From Cladorhizidae sp. MBARI D1340-BT2 (lineage: Eukaryota > Porifera > Demospongiae > Poecilosclerida > Cladorhizidae), in NCBI GenBank assembly GCA_028752905.1, contig JAQNBH010000007.1, positions 15,032,759 to 15,096,758 on the forward strand: a stretch of DNA of 64,000 nt, read 5' to 3'. Position numbers and translations under genes: made by a program. The stretch's first letter is position 1; each line of letters begins with the position of its first letter. A model generated the notes under the pieces. That model saw only the letters and a list, made by a program, of their open reading frames with translations. It did not search any database and was not told the origin of the DNA. Shown here one piece after another: positions 54,846 to 64,000 of the stretch.

Positions 54846-56889
54846 AAAAAAGTGTTTATGGTAAATTCTACTGATTTCCCTGCCTAGATAACTGTTGCAA
54901 ATATGTGATATAATCAAATTTTATGCTGAATTGATGCTCATGATTTCATGACACGCATAAAAATTAGATGGTCACAGATTCATGACAGAATTCTTCTTTC
55001 TGGTTATTGCACACCATCAAATTATCCTCCTCCATTTGTAGTGGATGTCCTGGTCCCCATAATTTTCTCCAGCTCCAGGAGGCAGCTGTTTTTAAACTAC
55101 TAAAGGTAACTATACAGATATTGTGCACAATGTCTTGAATGGATGCGATGTGGAGATTAAAAGAGTGAGTAAAACTTAGGCTAAAACATTTAAATATCTA
55201 GAAGGCAGCATATAGTAGGAGTGGAGTTTACTTGGTGCTGCAGAGGACTTGTTATTGGAAGTTGGACTAAATTCGAAGACAGACCAAGCAGAGAATGGAT
55301 GTGTAACTCTGCATTATCTTCAAGACACTACTTATTTGCCTATTACAAAAGAAGAAATGTAATTGAAATTTCTTTATAATACGCATACAATATAGGTCAA
55401 ACTTACCTGCAAGACTAGCTTATACTAACCTTAAAAAAGATTTATGGACTTCAATGCTGTATTATAAAGTGTAACTTGTACGACTACTTCCAGTGCCCAT
55501 GGAATTTAAGGTACTTCTTCTAGCTCCTTAATGGGCATGCACATCTTAGACTTGGAAGAAGTGTGCAAATTCTTTGTAAATTTACTATAGAATTATAGTC
55601 TTTTAGGAGATAAACAAGACAGATGGAAAGCTGGCAAAAGAGCCTTAGCTACTAGCTAATTTTTTAGCTAAACATTTAGCAGAACCGAACTTATAGACTC
55701 TCAAATCTAAGATCAGACATCCAATATATTAATCAACTTCCATGGCAGATGCATCTTGATCTGAAAAAGGTAAGAAAACAATATAAAAGTTCAACATAAG
55801 AGCTACTATAGAAGCATCTTTAGTTATAAGCTAAAACTATATGCAATTAGCTACAAACTAGGCTGATACTGAACAAAATTTGTACTCTTGGTTTTGGACT
55901 TAAATCCAGCCTTAAAATGACAGCCTGAAGTACAGCTAACTTCCTTCTTGAAAATAAGATGGTGCCATCAGCGTAAGTTTTTTTTAATTAATAATTTTGC
56001 CACATATGAAAACAGATAAAATTTTCTGTCATCCTCTAAGGGTTCAGTTTTAGTAGAATTTTTTTCTCCCTGAAGCATATTCTAGAATAAGATATTTCAG
56101 GATTATTAGACCTAATTTTACATTTTACCCTGTAAATGTAATGTATCATTTACAGATAATATGCAACATATTCATATGGAAATATGTAAGTTTTTGTTTG
56201 CATTTAAATGACCATTACTCTCCACATGCTCAATACTATCAATTTATTGCTCAATCTACATTTGAAATAGTTGGATGCCTACAATATTATTCTTTATTAA
56301 ACTATTTTCTACTTCACTCTTTATTAAACTACTTTCTATATACTGTAGGATTAAATTATTTCATTATGTCTAAACTTAAGCAATAATTATTACGTAATAA
56401 CCAATAATTATTACAAAATTGATATTTCATTGCTGATGAGAGTCATGGCTATCTCCAGAGTATTCTAGGAAGAGGAAGTTGTCTAAAGTACTACTGTCAG
56501 ACAAGTTTGGAGAATGCTTAGAACAAAGTAGTCAATATCGTATCATTGAAATACAAGCTTTATGCATGGAAGTGAATGTGTTCTGCATAGTATTGGAGGC
56601 CATGGTAAAGAACTCTTTATGGACTCTAGTGGATATATCTGTACAAAGATTGAACTTGGTTACTGTATTAAAAAGCTTCACTAAAGCTCACACAGTTAAA
56701 TCAAAATCAAGTTGTTGGCTAGCAAGACTGCATCTAACATGACTCTTCTATAACAATACTGCAATTGCTGATATGGTGAGACTTACAGTGGCAAGCATTG
56801 TGTTTTCAACAAAATGCAAATGAATAAAAATGTATGTAGATCTAGCTGAAAGAAGCAAATGATACTTGAGCATAGAAGACCAAGGCACA

Positions 56890-57083
56890 TGACAGCTGAA
56901 AGCTAAAATAACACGAAGGTCTTAGATCTAAAATTAGAGTGCTAGAGAAACAAAACATTTTCAAAGTGTTTTCACTGTCGATAGACTAGCTAGCATATCA
57001 CCCCTCAAGTCATGAAGAAGGAATCGTTGAGCCTTTCTGATATTAAATCACATGGCTGTAATGCTTTAGTATGTAGATTTCTG
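56890..57083. repeat. 194-bp segment, right-arm copy (flipped relative to arm)
   Basis: Same-strand copy of 47357-47550 lying in otherwise inverted sequence. Both copies are 194 bp with only a few substitutions. Confidence 0.9.
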
Positions 57084-57581
57084 ATGGCTGATTATACTGC
57101 ATAAATATCGTAAATTGGAAGCCATTACCAATAGCATGAGCATTAAACCCATATTGTCGATTGTTATTGAGAAAGGTACTATATTGTTAGGTTAGGTGCA
57201 GCCTTGACAGCAGACAGTCGATTTCGATTTGACTGTGCTAGATCCAGCTTAGGTATTTGATGGTAGCATTATTTGCATGCATATATTTCCTAACTTTTGG
57301 AATAACAATCTCACATATTTAAATTTGCCTGCTGTCAGTTGTAAAAACTTAACAAACAGCTTTTTACTGTATTGCAGCATATATTGCAGCATATATTGCA
57401 TCATATAATTATTGTAACATAGGCTTTACCTTTACCAACGCATTCTTTAAATTTCAAGTTATGAGATTTTATGATACGGCATGTCCAGTCCGAAAAGTGG
57501 CACACTGAAATCATTATCATTTGTCGTTCCAGGCTCATCTGTGTGCAAATAGGAAAGATTAACAATGCATAACAGTCACAC

Positions 57582-57876
57582 TGTTAGAAACTACTAGATG
57601 CTCACACAATAGCTATCCCTCTAACAGGTCTCATATGGTCACAAGGTCAAAAGATCTCTTACTTTTAAAAGATTATTTCAGATTTTACCATCAGTCACAG
57701 TCATGATCAAACTACATCACAAAACATGTGCTAACTAACTGGACTGAGCATGCCCAGCCTTTTTGCGGCCTGGCACCTCAGTCTCACAAACTATCAACAC
57801 GTGGTCACATCAATGATATCTGTTGGTGTGTGTATGTGTACAATGGTTCAACAGTCTTGTTAGGCCGTTCCTAACA
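57582..57876 (-). repeat. 3' LTR of element A
   Basis: 295 bp, TGTTAGAAAC to CCTAACA. Differs from the other LTR at, for example, ctactagatg/ctactggatg, ttgcggcc/ttgtggcc and gtgtacaa/gtgtgcaa. Confidence 0.95.
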
Positions 57877-57889
57877 TCACCCTCCCCCC
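57877..57889 (-). promoter_or_regulatory. Polypurine tract, element A
   Basis: The sense strand reads GGGGGGAGGGTGA directly before the 3' LTR TGTTAGG. This is the expected position and composition for second-strand priming. Confidence 0.8.
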
Positions 57890-57920
57890 GTAAGAGTTTG
57901 GGCCGGAGATGGTGAGTTCT

Positions 57921-60900
57921 TCAGGTGTCTTCGTCTGTCCATGCCTGGCGTGAGAGGCCATCAGCATTGAGGTGAGCTGATCCCTTCTTGTACTTCACTG
58001 TGGCCTGGTACTGTCGTAGTGCATCACTCCAGCAGGCCAACCTGCCCTTCAGTGGTCCCTTGTCCAACAAAAATGTCAATGCACGGTGGTCAGTGAAGAT
58101 GGTGAATGGTCGTCCGTACAGATAGGGATGGAAGGTTTTGCAACCGTCTACTACAGCGAGTGCTTCCTTCTCGGAAACCGAGTAGTTCCTTTCACGAGGC
58201 AATAGTTTGCGGGAGTAGTATGCCACAGGTCTATCCTGACCATCTTGCATCGTCTGAGCTAACACTACCCCAATTCCTCTATCCGAAGCATCAGCAAACA
58301 ACAGGAAGGGTTGGTCAAAATGTGGTGGAATGAGAACTGGTTGTTGGATGAGTGCTTGTTTCAAGGTCACAAAAGTATGTTCACAGGTGTCGGTCCACTT
58401 CACGATGTTGTGTTCCATAGCTCTGGTCAGGTCTGAGAGGGGTGCCGCGATGGCACTGAAGTTGTGAATATATCGCCTATAATAGCCAACTAGGCCGAGG
58501 AAGGCCCGGATGTCCTTCTTGGTCACTGGTCGGCGGAAGTCCTTCACTGCCTGAACCTTGGCTTGCTGCGGGGTCAACTTGCCATCTCCCACCTCGTGTC
58601 CGAGAAAGAGACAGGTGCGCTTTCCGACGCAACATTTGGCGAGCTGAAGTGTCAACCCTGCTTGGTCGAGCCTGGTGAAGACTGTGTGCAGATGTACTAT
58701 GTGTTCCTCCCATGAAGGACTGAAAACTGCCACATCATCAATGTAAGCTCCCGAGAAGCTATGAAGGTCTCCCAATATGTCATCCATTAGGCACTGAAAA
58801 GTTGCTGGTGCGTTTCTGAGTCCGAATGGCATTACAACAAACTTGAATTTCCCAAATGGGGTTATGAAGGTAGTCTTATCCTGATGTGGGGGATGAATCG
58901 GTACTTGGTAGAATCCCTTTGCTAAATCAAAGGTAGAGATAAACTTCGCATGTCCCATCTTCTCCAAGACTTCCTCGATGTGAGGCATGCAGTAGGGGTC
59001 TGGAATGGTCACCATATTCAGTCTCCTATAGTCGACTACTAGGCGTACTTTGCCTGACTTCTTGGGTACAGCAAACATAGGAGCTGCCCATGGTGCTGTG
59101 GACTTCACCACCATGCCTGTCTTCTTTAAAAAGTCCAATTCCTCTCTGAATGGTTGTAGCCAGATCTGTGGGATACGGTAGTGGGGAAGTCGAATTGGAA
59201 GTGCTGTTCCTGTCTCAATAGTATGGTTAGTCAAGGTGGTCCGTCCGGGTACTGGTCGGGTAAGTCCTTGGAACTGTCTCAACAGAACCTTGAACTGGGA
59301 GCACTGCTCCTGCGTTAGGCGTTTTCCAAACTCTGGTTCCGTCACTTCAGGCTCCAAGTGGTACTCTGGTAATTCCTCATGTACTGGTCCATCCATGTCA
59401 AAGAATCGAACATCTACAATTGGCTCTTGCCACGCCTTCAATGCTGTCACGTGAATTGATTTCTGCTTCCGATGCTTGCCGTGCATGTCAATGCAATAGG
59501 TTACTGGGGTGAGCTTTCCAATGATGGTGTATGGACCTTGCCATCGATCCTCAAGCTTGTCTGTCCGTTTGCCACTTATCACTGGAGAGAACACAAGCAC
59601 TTTGTCTCCTTTGGTGAACTCTCTTTTTTTTACATTTCGGTCATACCATTCCTTGGTAGTGTGCATACGGTGATCCTGCTGAGCTGCTGCCAATGTTCGC
59701 ATGTTATCAAGATCTTCCCGTAGCTGAGTGAGCCACTCTGTGGTAGATGTGGTTGTGGTAGACTTAGGCACCCACTGTTGTCTCAGAATATCAAGTGGTC
59801 CGTGCACATTCTTGCCGAAGAGAAGTTGAAAGGGAGAAAATCCAGTAGAGGCGCATGGTGCCTCTCTGCAAGCAAAAAGGAAATAGTCTATGTAGTCATC
59901 CCAATGCTTCTTGTCTTCTACCGCCTTGCGTACCATCTGCATGAGGGTATGATGAAATCGCTCGACCGTGCCATTCGACTGTGGTCGATATGGTGCCGTC
60001 TTGGTATGAACAATGCCCATAAATCTGAATGCCTCTTGCATCACGCTAGATAAAAAGTTTGTTCCGCAATCAGATAGAATTTCCTGAGGTGTAGACAATC
60101 GTGAGAAAATCATTAAGAGGGCTTGTGCTACAACCTTAGCTGTAGTTATCCTCAATGGTACAGCATCTGGATACCTTGTCCCAAGGTCGATAAATGTAAG
60201 CAGATACCTGTTCTTCCTTTCTGTGAGCGGAAGAGGTCCAACTATGTCAATGGCCACCTTCTCGAATGGTGTGTAGATTATTGTTGGGATCTGCAACGGT
60301 GCTTTGAGACTGGTTCGTTTTGCTGTGCGCTGACAGCGGTCCCATGCCTTGCAATAAGCTTGAATGTCTTTTCCCATTCTGGGCCAAAAGAAACACTTCA
60401 ATATCTTAAACTTTGTCCGGGAAGGTCCAGTGTGTCCCGCCATGGGTGTAGCGTGAGCTAACCGAAGGACTTCCATTCGTCTGGAAACAGGCAAAACAAT
60501 TTGACTGAAGGTCTGTCCCAGCTGGTCTTTGGTCCATCTGTGCAGTACATTATGTTCAAGAAAAAACTCAGAATCTTCATCTTTTTTTTCTTGTTCAAAC
60601 AGGTGAGCAAGTGTGAGATCCTCAGCTTGGTCCTTGGCTAGGTTCTCCGTAGCAGCAGTCGGTGGTGGTGTGTCACAATCATCTTGAGTGGGTTCGATCT
60701 CAAGATCTTCTTCTTCCTCTTGTTGCGAGCAATTAGTTTGTGGGAAGTCAAAATCTTCTCCAATGCATTCATCCAACGGAATGAGATTGGGTACGAGCTC
60801 TCCTGGATCCTGAGTGAGCTCCTGGCTTTCCGTGTCCTCTTGGGCTCTGGTCTGCACAGGGAAGACTGACATGTCTCTGTTAACGGCTTCCAGTTTCGAT

Positions 60901-61946
60901 TTATCTTCCACCTGTTCCCTGAGCTTCTCCATCTGTAGCTCCACGAAGAGGGGGCAAGAGCGACCAACAAGAACATCTACCGGGTTGTTGGCAGCAACCG
61001 CTACCTGGGTCAAACACCGACGACCCTCGATCTCAAGTTCGAGTTGTACAACCGGTAACTTCTGTGGCTTTCCTTGCCATGGAGTTGCCATGACATGTCC
61101 AATTTCTGGCGTATCTCCTTCGATCAAGCTTTTATCCACAATGGTTACTGCTGAACCACCATCTAACTGACATCTAGCAATGTTACCATTGATGTGTCCC
61201 ATGCAATAGTAGGGTGGATGATCCAAATCAGCCTGTATGTGTAGCAGCTGAATTTGAGGGCAGTTTGCACTTAAATGACCCCAGTCCTGACACTTAAAAC
61301 ACTTGGGTCCTTTCACATCGTCGAAGTACTTTGCTAGACGATGAGGCTTGCTATGAGCTCCCCTGGAGTCTGGTCGATTTCCTCTATCACTTTGAGGTGG
61401 TTGAAGGGGAGCAGGCTGTGTTGCTGCTGCTTTCGGAACTTGATTCTCCTGTGGCGAGTCTGCACTCGTAGTAAAGTTGGGTGGTCGATACGATGGACGA
61501 TACTCCTGTCTATGTCCAGTGTGTTGTTGTGTGTTGAGAGACTTGGATGGTTTCCATAACACAGCTGTCTGAAGCTTTCTGTTGTGGATATACTGGTCAA
61601 TCTTCCTGGCCTGGTCCTTGAGAGAAGTAGGCTGCTGAGCTTTTACTGCTGTAGCAATATGTGAGGGTATAGACCGATACAACTTCTCCCTGGTCAGTTC
61701 TTCGAATGCTGTAGCTAGGTCCTTGCCTCGCATGTAGTCTTTGAGGGCATCTAGCAAGCGACTGGCTACTTGTGCTGCCGTCTCATATGGTCTAGGGTCT
61801 GGGTCCCACCATCTACTGAACTTCTTCTCCTCAGTGATGCCTGTCCGGTCCAAAATGGCATCTTTGACAGAGTCATAGGAGTTCGATTCTTCAACTGGTA
61901 CTGATAAGTAGGCTTCCAAAGCCTCTCCTTCCAACAGTGGTCTCAA
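57921..61946 (-). CDS. Element A Gag-Pol polyprotein: capsid, CCHC, protease, integrase, RT, RNase H
   Basis: 1341 open codons. Domains in order: end of Gag (LLEGEALEAYL, residues 1-110), zinc knuckle CFKCQDWGHLSANC (216-229), protease with DGGS in place of DTG/DSG (262-265), integrase zinc region (H498, H505, C532, C538; the usual first Cys of CxxC at 535 is Trp), integrase core D567, D626, E662, a GPY-type module (RWQGPYTII, 801-809), RT with FDLAKGFYQVP (D1007), MPFGL and YIDD (1068-1071), then RNase H with D1219, E1259 and D1286. Integrase precedes RT, the reverse of ordinary Ty3/gypsy. The listed start is a TTG; the frame is open further 5' and overlaps the upstream Gag frame, so translation probably enters by -1 frameshift or the frames were split by an indel. 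Otherwise uninterrupted. Confidence 0.93.
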   Translation of the reverse strand: MRPLLEGEALEAYLSVPVEESNSYDSVKDAILDRTGITEEKKFSRWWDPDPRPYETAAQVASRLLDALKDYMRGKDLATAFEELTREKLYRSIPSHIATAVKAQQPTSLKDQARKIDQYIHNRKLQTAVLWKPSKSLNTQQHTGHRQEYRPSYRPPNFTTSADSPQENQVPKAAATQPAPLQPPQSDRGNRPDSRGAHSKPHRLAKYFDDVKGPKCFKCQDWGHLSANCPQIQLLHIQADLDHPPYYCMGHINGNIARCQLDGGSAVTIVDKSLIEGDTPEIGHVMATPWQGKPQKLPVVQLELEIEGRRCLTQVAVAANNPVDVLVGRSCPLFVELQMEKLREQVEDKSKLEAVNRDMSVFPVQTRAQEDTESQELTQDPGELVPNLIPLDECIGEDFDFPQTNCSQQEEEEDLEIEPTQDDCDTPPPTAATENLAKDQAEDLTLAHLFEQEKKDEDSEFFLEHNVLHRWTKDQLGQTFSQIVLPVSRRMEVLRLAHATPMAGHTGPSRTKFKILKCFFWPRMGKDIQAYCKAWDRCQRTAKRTSLKAPLQIPTIIYTPFEKVAIDIVGPLPLTERKNRYLLTFIDLGTRYPDAVPLRITTAKVVAQALLMIFSRLSTPQEILSDCGTNFLSSVMQEAFRFMGIVHTKTAPYRPQSNGTVERFHHTLMQMVRKAVEDKKHWDDYIDYFLFACREAPCASTGFSPFQLLFGKNVHGPLDILRQQWVPKSTTTTSTTEWLTQLREDLDNMRTLAAAQQDHRMHTTKEWYDRNVKKREFTKGDKVLVFSPVISGKRTDKLEDRWQGPYTIIGKLTPVTYCIDMHGKHRKQKSIHVTALKAWQEPIVDVRFFDMDGPVHEELPEYHLEPEVTEPEFGKRLTQEQCSQFKVLLRQFQGLTRPVPGRTTLTNHTIETGTALPIRLPHYRIPQIWLQPFREELDFLKKTGMVVKSTAPWAAPMFAVPKKSGKVRLVVDYRRLNMVTIPDPYCMPHIEEVLEKMGHAKFISTFDLAKGFYQVPIHPPHQDKTTFITPFGKFKFVVMPFGLRNAPATFQCLMDDILGDLHSFSGAYIDDVAVFSPSWEEHIVHLHTVFTRLDQAGLTLQLAKCCVGKRTCLFLGHEVGDGKLTPQQAKVQAVKDFRRPVTKKDIRAFLGLVGYYRRYIHNFSAIAAPLSDLTRAMEHNIVKWTDTCEHTFVTLKQALIQQPVLIPPHFDQPFLLFADASDRGIGVVLAQTMQDGQDRPVAYYSRKLLPRERNYSVSEKEALAVVDGCKTFHPYLYGRPFTIFTDHRALTFLLDKGPLKGRLACWSDALRQYQATVKYKKGSAHLNADGLSRQAWTDEDT

Positions 61947-62524
61947 GTGGAGGACCCATGCTTCCCGTGGGACTCTGTATGAGTTACATGCTGCTCAAAG
62001 CGACGCAACTCTTTGTCCACCCTGTCACTCCCCTTGATTTTAAAGAGCTGGGGTACCTTGGTGGCTGGTGGAGAAGTTGAGGATGAGACTGGGCGAGTCG
62101 AGAGTCTAATGGCCGCAAACATTTCGGCCTGTTGTTGCATCTGCTGTTGCATCTGCTGCACCATAGTGGAAAAAAACTGGGCCTGTTCCATTGGCATACC
62201 TGGATCCAATGGAGCGGGCTTGTTCTTGACGTGATCGACACTAGCGGATGGGTGTTCCTCTGGCAGTTGCTCATGGTCCGAGTCCTGGCTAGTGTATTGG
62301 AGGTTCCAGGTTGAACGTACTTCGTCCGAGGTCTCTTCTGGCATTGTCTGATGACTATCCATTGCTTGTTCTAGTAATGGCGATGAGTTGGGACTGTGTA
62401 TAGTCCGAATATATGGAGAGAAAGGTGAATTTCCTCCGGAGAATGGATTATATGGCCAGTTGCCAGTACGATTGTCCCTTATCACAGGTGGAGGGGTCGG
62501 ATGTCTATGAGGCCGTCGATACAC
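61943..62524 (-). CDS. Element A Gag N-terminal ORF
   Basis: 193 codons from MYRRPHRHPTPPPVIRDN. Pro/Ser-rich and disordered, then a Gln/Met-rich helix (QMQQQMQQQAEMFAAI), SSSTSPPATKVPQLFKIKG and ELRRFEQHV, where the capsid fold appears to begin. The frame stops at 61943 within the overlap with the Gag-Pol frame (-1 relative). No canonical X-XXY-YYZ slippery heptamer is visible in the ~50-nt overlap. Confidence 0.82.
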   Translation of the reverse strand: MYRRPHRHPTPPPVIRDNRTGNWPYNPFSGGNSPFSPYIRTIHSPNSSPLLEQAMDSHQTMPEETSDEVRSTWNLQYTSQDSDHEQLPEEHPSASVDHVKNKPAPLDPGMPMEQAQFFSTMVQQMQQQMQQQAEMFAAIRLSTRPVSSSTSPPATKVPQLFKIKGSDRVDKELRRFEQHVTHTESHGKHGSST

Positions 62525-62822
62525 GATTGCACTCTATCTGCCGAGTAGGTTACGCACAATTCAAACAAGTAGTGCCTTTAGCTAGCGCACTAATCACTGA
62601 TCTACAAGGCTCTGTCAACTACGAACTGGTACTCAATAGCACTGCTGAAGACTAACCAGCAAGCGCTTGGTCGTAACAATCTGGGTCAAGGTCAAAGGCA
62701 CTGCCACATACAAAGGCATGTACTTGGTCAAAGGAAATCAAATTGGTAGTCAACTAGCAGTCAGTGGCCAATGGGTCACGTCCCTATAGCACTAGCTGTG
62801 GTCACTTCAATGGTCAAGGTTC

Positions 62823-62840
62823 AAGTAGTCGCTGCCACCA
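62823..62840 (-). promoter_or_regulatory. Primer-binding site, element A
   Basis: The sense strand reads TGGTGGCAGCGACTAC two bases inside the 5' LTR. It shares TGGTGGCAGCG with element B and then differs, so A and B may use different tRNAs with the same acceptor end. Confidence 0.75.
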
Positions 62841-62842
62841 GA

Positions 62843-63137
62843 TGTTAGAAACTACTGGATGCTCACACAATAGCTATCCCTCTAACAGGTCTCATATGGT
62901 CACAAGGTCAAAAGATCTCTTACTTTTAAAAGATTATTTCAGATTTTACCATCAGTCACAGTCATGATCAAACTACATCACAAAACATGTGCTAACTAAC
63001 TGGACTGAGCATGCCCAGCCTTTTTGTGGCCTGGCACCTCAGTCTCACAAACTATCAACACGTGGTCACATCAATGATATCTGTTGGTGTGTGTATGTGT
63101 GCAATGGTTCAACAGTCTTGTTAGGCCGTTCCTAACA
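62843..63137 (-). repeat. 5' LTR of element A
   Basis: 295 bp. The sense-strand start forms TGTTAGG-aacgg-CCTAACA, and the opposite edge forms TGTTAGA ... TCTAACA about 40 bp apart. Confidence 0.95.
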
Positions 63138-63227
63138 CACACTTACAATAAAATAGTTTGTAAACTTTGTCCTTCCACATCAAAAGTGACCAGGGCCAAA
63201 AGGTTGTGTGGCATTGATGTATGTTTG

Positions 63228-63613
63228 TGTTAGGGAGTGTCACACTGTCTTAGCTCCCTAACTAACAGTTCAACAAATATAGTCATGCAATGCACAGACT
63301 GTATATAAAACAGTTACCTAAGAGGTGTAGTCATTTGATTGGCTGTAGTTACCTAACAGGTGTAGTCATCTGATTGGCTGTAATGTTATTCGCTATAGAG
63401 ACCTGTCAGAGCTGAGTAGATAACCTATAAAAGGAACAGTCTGCTCAGCTAGGAGAGTCACTTCTGTATTGTATGATATTGTGAGTCAAGATACATTCTC
63501 TAATTACTTTATCAGCAGTGAAAGAATTAGCACAGGGACTGAGTTCAGACCAGATATCAGACAGACAGGCAGAGGTTGTGGGTTAGCTATACAGTACAGG
63601 GCTAACCATAACA
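63228..63613. mobile_element. Solo LTR E, right-arm copy
   Basis: 386 bp, the reverse complement of 46411-46796, with target duplications gtttg (63223-63227 and 63614-63618). The copies differ slightly (for example gtgtcacactg versus gtgtcagcctg). Confidence 0.88.
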
Positions 63614-63669
63614 GTTTGAATAACATGTAATTACTTCAAAACTACATAGTTTATGTTTAGTACATATAA

Positions 63670-63960
63670 TACTGGATTCCCTTTAAAGCTGGAGTTTTAC
63701 ACCACACACGCTTGCTTAGTTGAGTCCAGCTCTACACCATATAAAGCTGCTACTAAACTCCGAGCATCTTTATTCCTCTTAACAGCACCCTAGATTCCTA
63801 GCATCTTTATTCCTCATCAATCAGCCCCCTAGATTCCTAGCAAAACTTATACCATGGCTAATGGTGGTCACTGCGTTGGTGACAGAGCTAGCTTTCGAAC
63901 AAAAATAGTTAGGTTGGTAAATTTTGGAGCAAAATTAGAAGGTTCTGAGCTGGTCCCAGA
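63670..63960. other. ~290-bp insertion present only in the right arm
   Basis: The left arm reads gtgccaatatatatgtacta, while here the matching bases are separated by sequence including a duplicated agcatctttattcctc(tt/at) phrase (63763 and 63799). No terminal repeats or target duplication are obvious, so the type is unknown. Confidence 0.6.
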
Positions 63961-64000
63961 CCATTTTTTGTGTCAGCGCACAAAATCCTATATGGGGTGT

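Larger units (their letters stand above)
51133..57538 (-). pseudogene. Tyrosine-kinase gene, inverted copy, decayed
   Basis: Minus-strand exons: 57538-57436 (same frame break as 46925-47027), 54457-54365 (GLVYRGQLFCKTVFTKREN and EVAIKTLQ), 54305-54082 (helix C, hinge, ends at GTGAGT), a degraded exon near 54020-53880 with VAKGMKYLTNK, a TGA, then VHRNLAARNCM, then 51806-51664 (WAYGVTCWEIFSCGKIPYSQ; donor GTGATG) and 51274-51133 (YHDLQMTCWTEDPANRPHF, stop at 51133-51135). The catalytic-loop Asp of HRD is Asn here, and the stop just before it plus the exon-3 break indicate a pseudogene. The activation-loop exon was not found in an open frame. The first exons lie beyond the window. It would have been a receptor-type or Src-like cytoplasmic kinase; I cannot say which. 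Confidence 0.78.
57582..63137 (-). mobile_element. LTR retrotransposon A, near-intact (Ty3/gypsy-like, Gmr1-type domain order)
   Basis: 5556 bp with 295-bp LTRs and a perfect 5-bp target duplication cacac (57577-57581 and 63138-63142). The left arm of the inverted duplication preserves the uninserted site, so the insertion is younger than the duplication. The LTRs differ at about three positions by eye, indicating a recent insertion. The sense strand is minus: primer site 62823-62840, Gag start 62524, long Gag-Pol frame 61946-57921, and a G-rich polypurine tract at 57877-57889 just before the 3' LTR. Confidence 0.95.
54107..64000. repeat. Large inverted duplication, right arm
   Basis: Reverse complement of 46330-51052. 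Total length here is larger because of element A (5556 bp plus 5-bp target duplication) and an insert of about 290 bp near 63670-63960. The window ends inside the arm, so its full extent and any further kinase exons are unknown. Confidence 0.9.

Noticed and set aside
59236..61170. Plus-strand ORFs within element A
   Set aside because: Antisense shadows of the Gag-Pol frame.

Overview
The window is animal nuclear DNA. It has intron-split genes with GT-AG junctions, several introns of only about 45-60 bp, a DOK/IRS-type docking protein, receptor-type tyrosine-kinase exons and many eukaryotic transposable elements. AT-rich sequence, very short introns and the mixture of element families suggest an early-branching metazoan such as a demosponge. 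That placement is inference; nothing in the sequence proves it.

Layout. 1-2.6 kb: three 3' exons of a DOK-like adaptor on the + strand (part of a PH domain, a PTB domain, a Tyr-rich tail with three YxxM motifs). 2.6-8.6 kb: a satellite of about 156 bp whose units are built around an inverted repeat, a 21-bp minisatellite, and a non-LTR retrotransposon fragment. 8.6-9.3 kb: a protein-kinase-like ORF fused to the satellite. 9.3-19 kb: mostly tandem and dispersed repeats, a foldback element, an unrecognised 942-nt exon and a coiled-coil gene fragment, both on the minus strand. 19.3-23.2 kb: a TA-flanked DNA transposon that carries a complete Merlin (ISXO2-like) element; the matching empty site survives in a duplicated copy at 26.6-27.3 kb. 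23.5-26.3 kb: more of the satellite and the minisatellite. 27.3-28.0 kb: a tyrosine-kinase C-lobe relic with a destroyed splice donor.

28.8-42.9 kb is a nest of three retroelements, all on the minus strand. A non-LTR element is split by LTR element C (30426-41310), which is split in turn by LTR element B (31322-37060). Element A (57582-63137) is a nearly intact third LTR element. A, B and C are all Ty3/gypsy-like by sequence but place integrase before reverse transcriptase, the order of Gmr1-type elements.

45.8-64 kb holds a tyrosine-kinase locus rearranged into a large inverted duplication, with arms at about 46.3-51.05 kb and 54.1-64.0 kb. The duplication breakpoint lies inside a kinase exon. 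Both copies share a reading-frame break before the P-loop, and the minus copy has HRN in place of HRD, so both look like pseudogenes. Solo LTRs, element A and a 194-bp flipped segment mark later events. The only gene that looks healthy is the DOK-like one. The window is best read as a record of layered transposition, satellite spread and gene decay.
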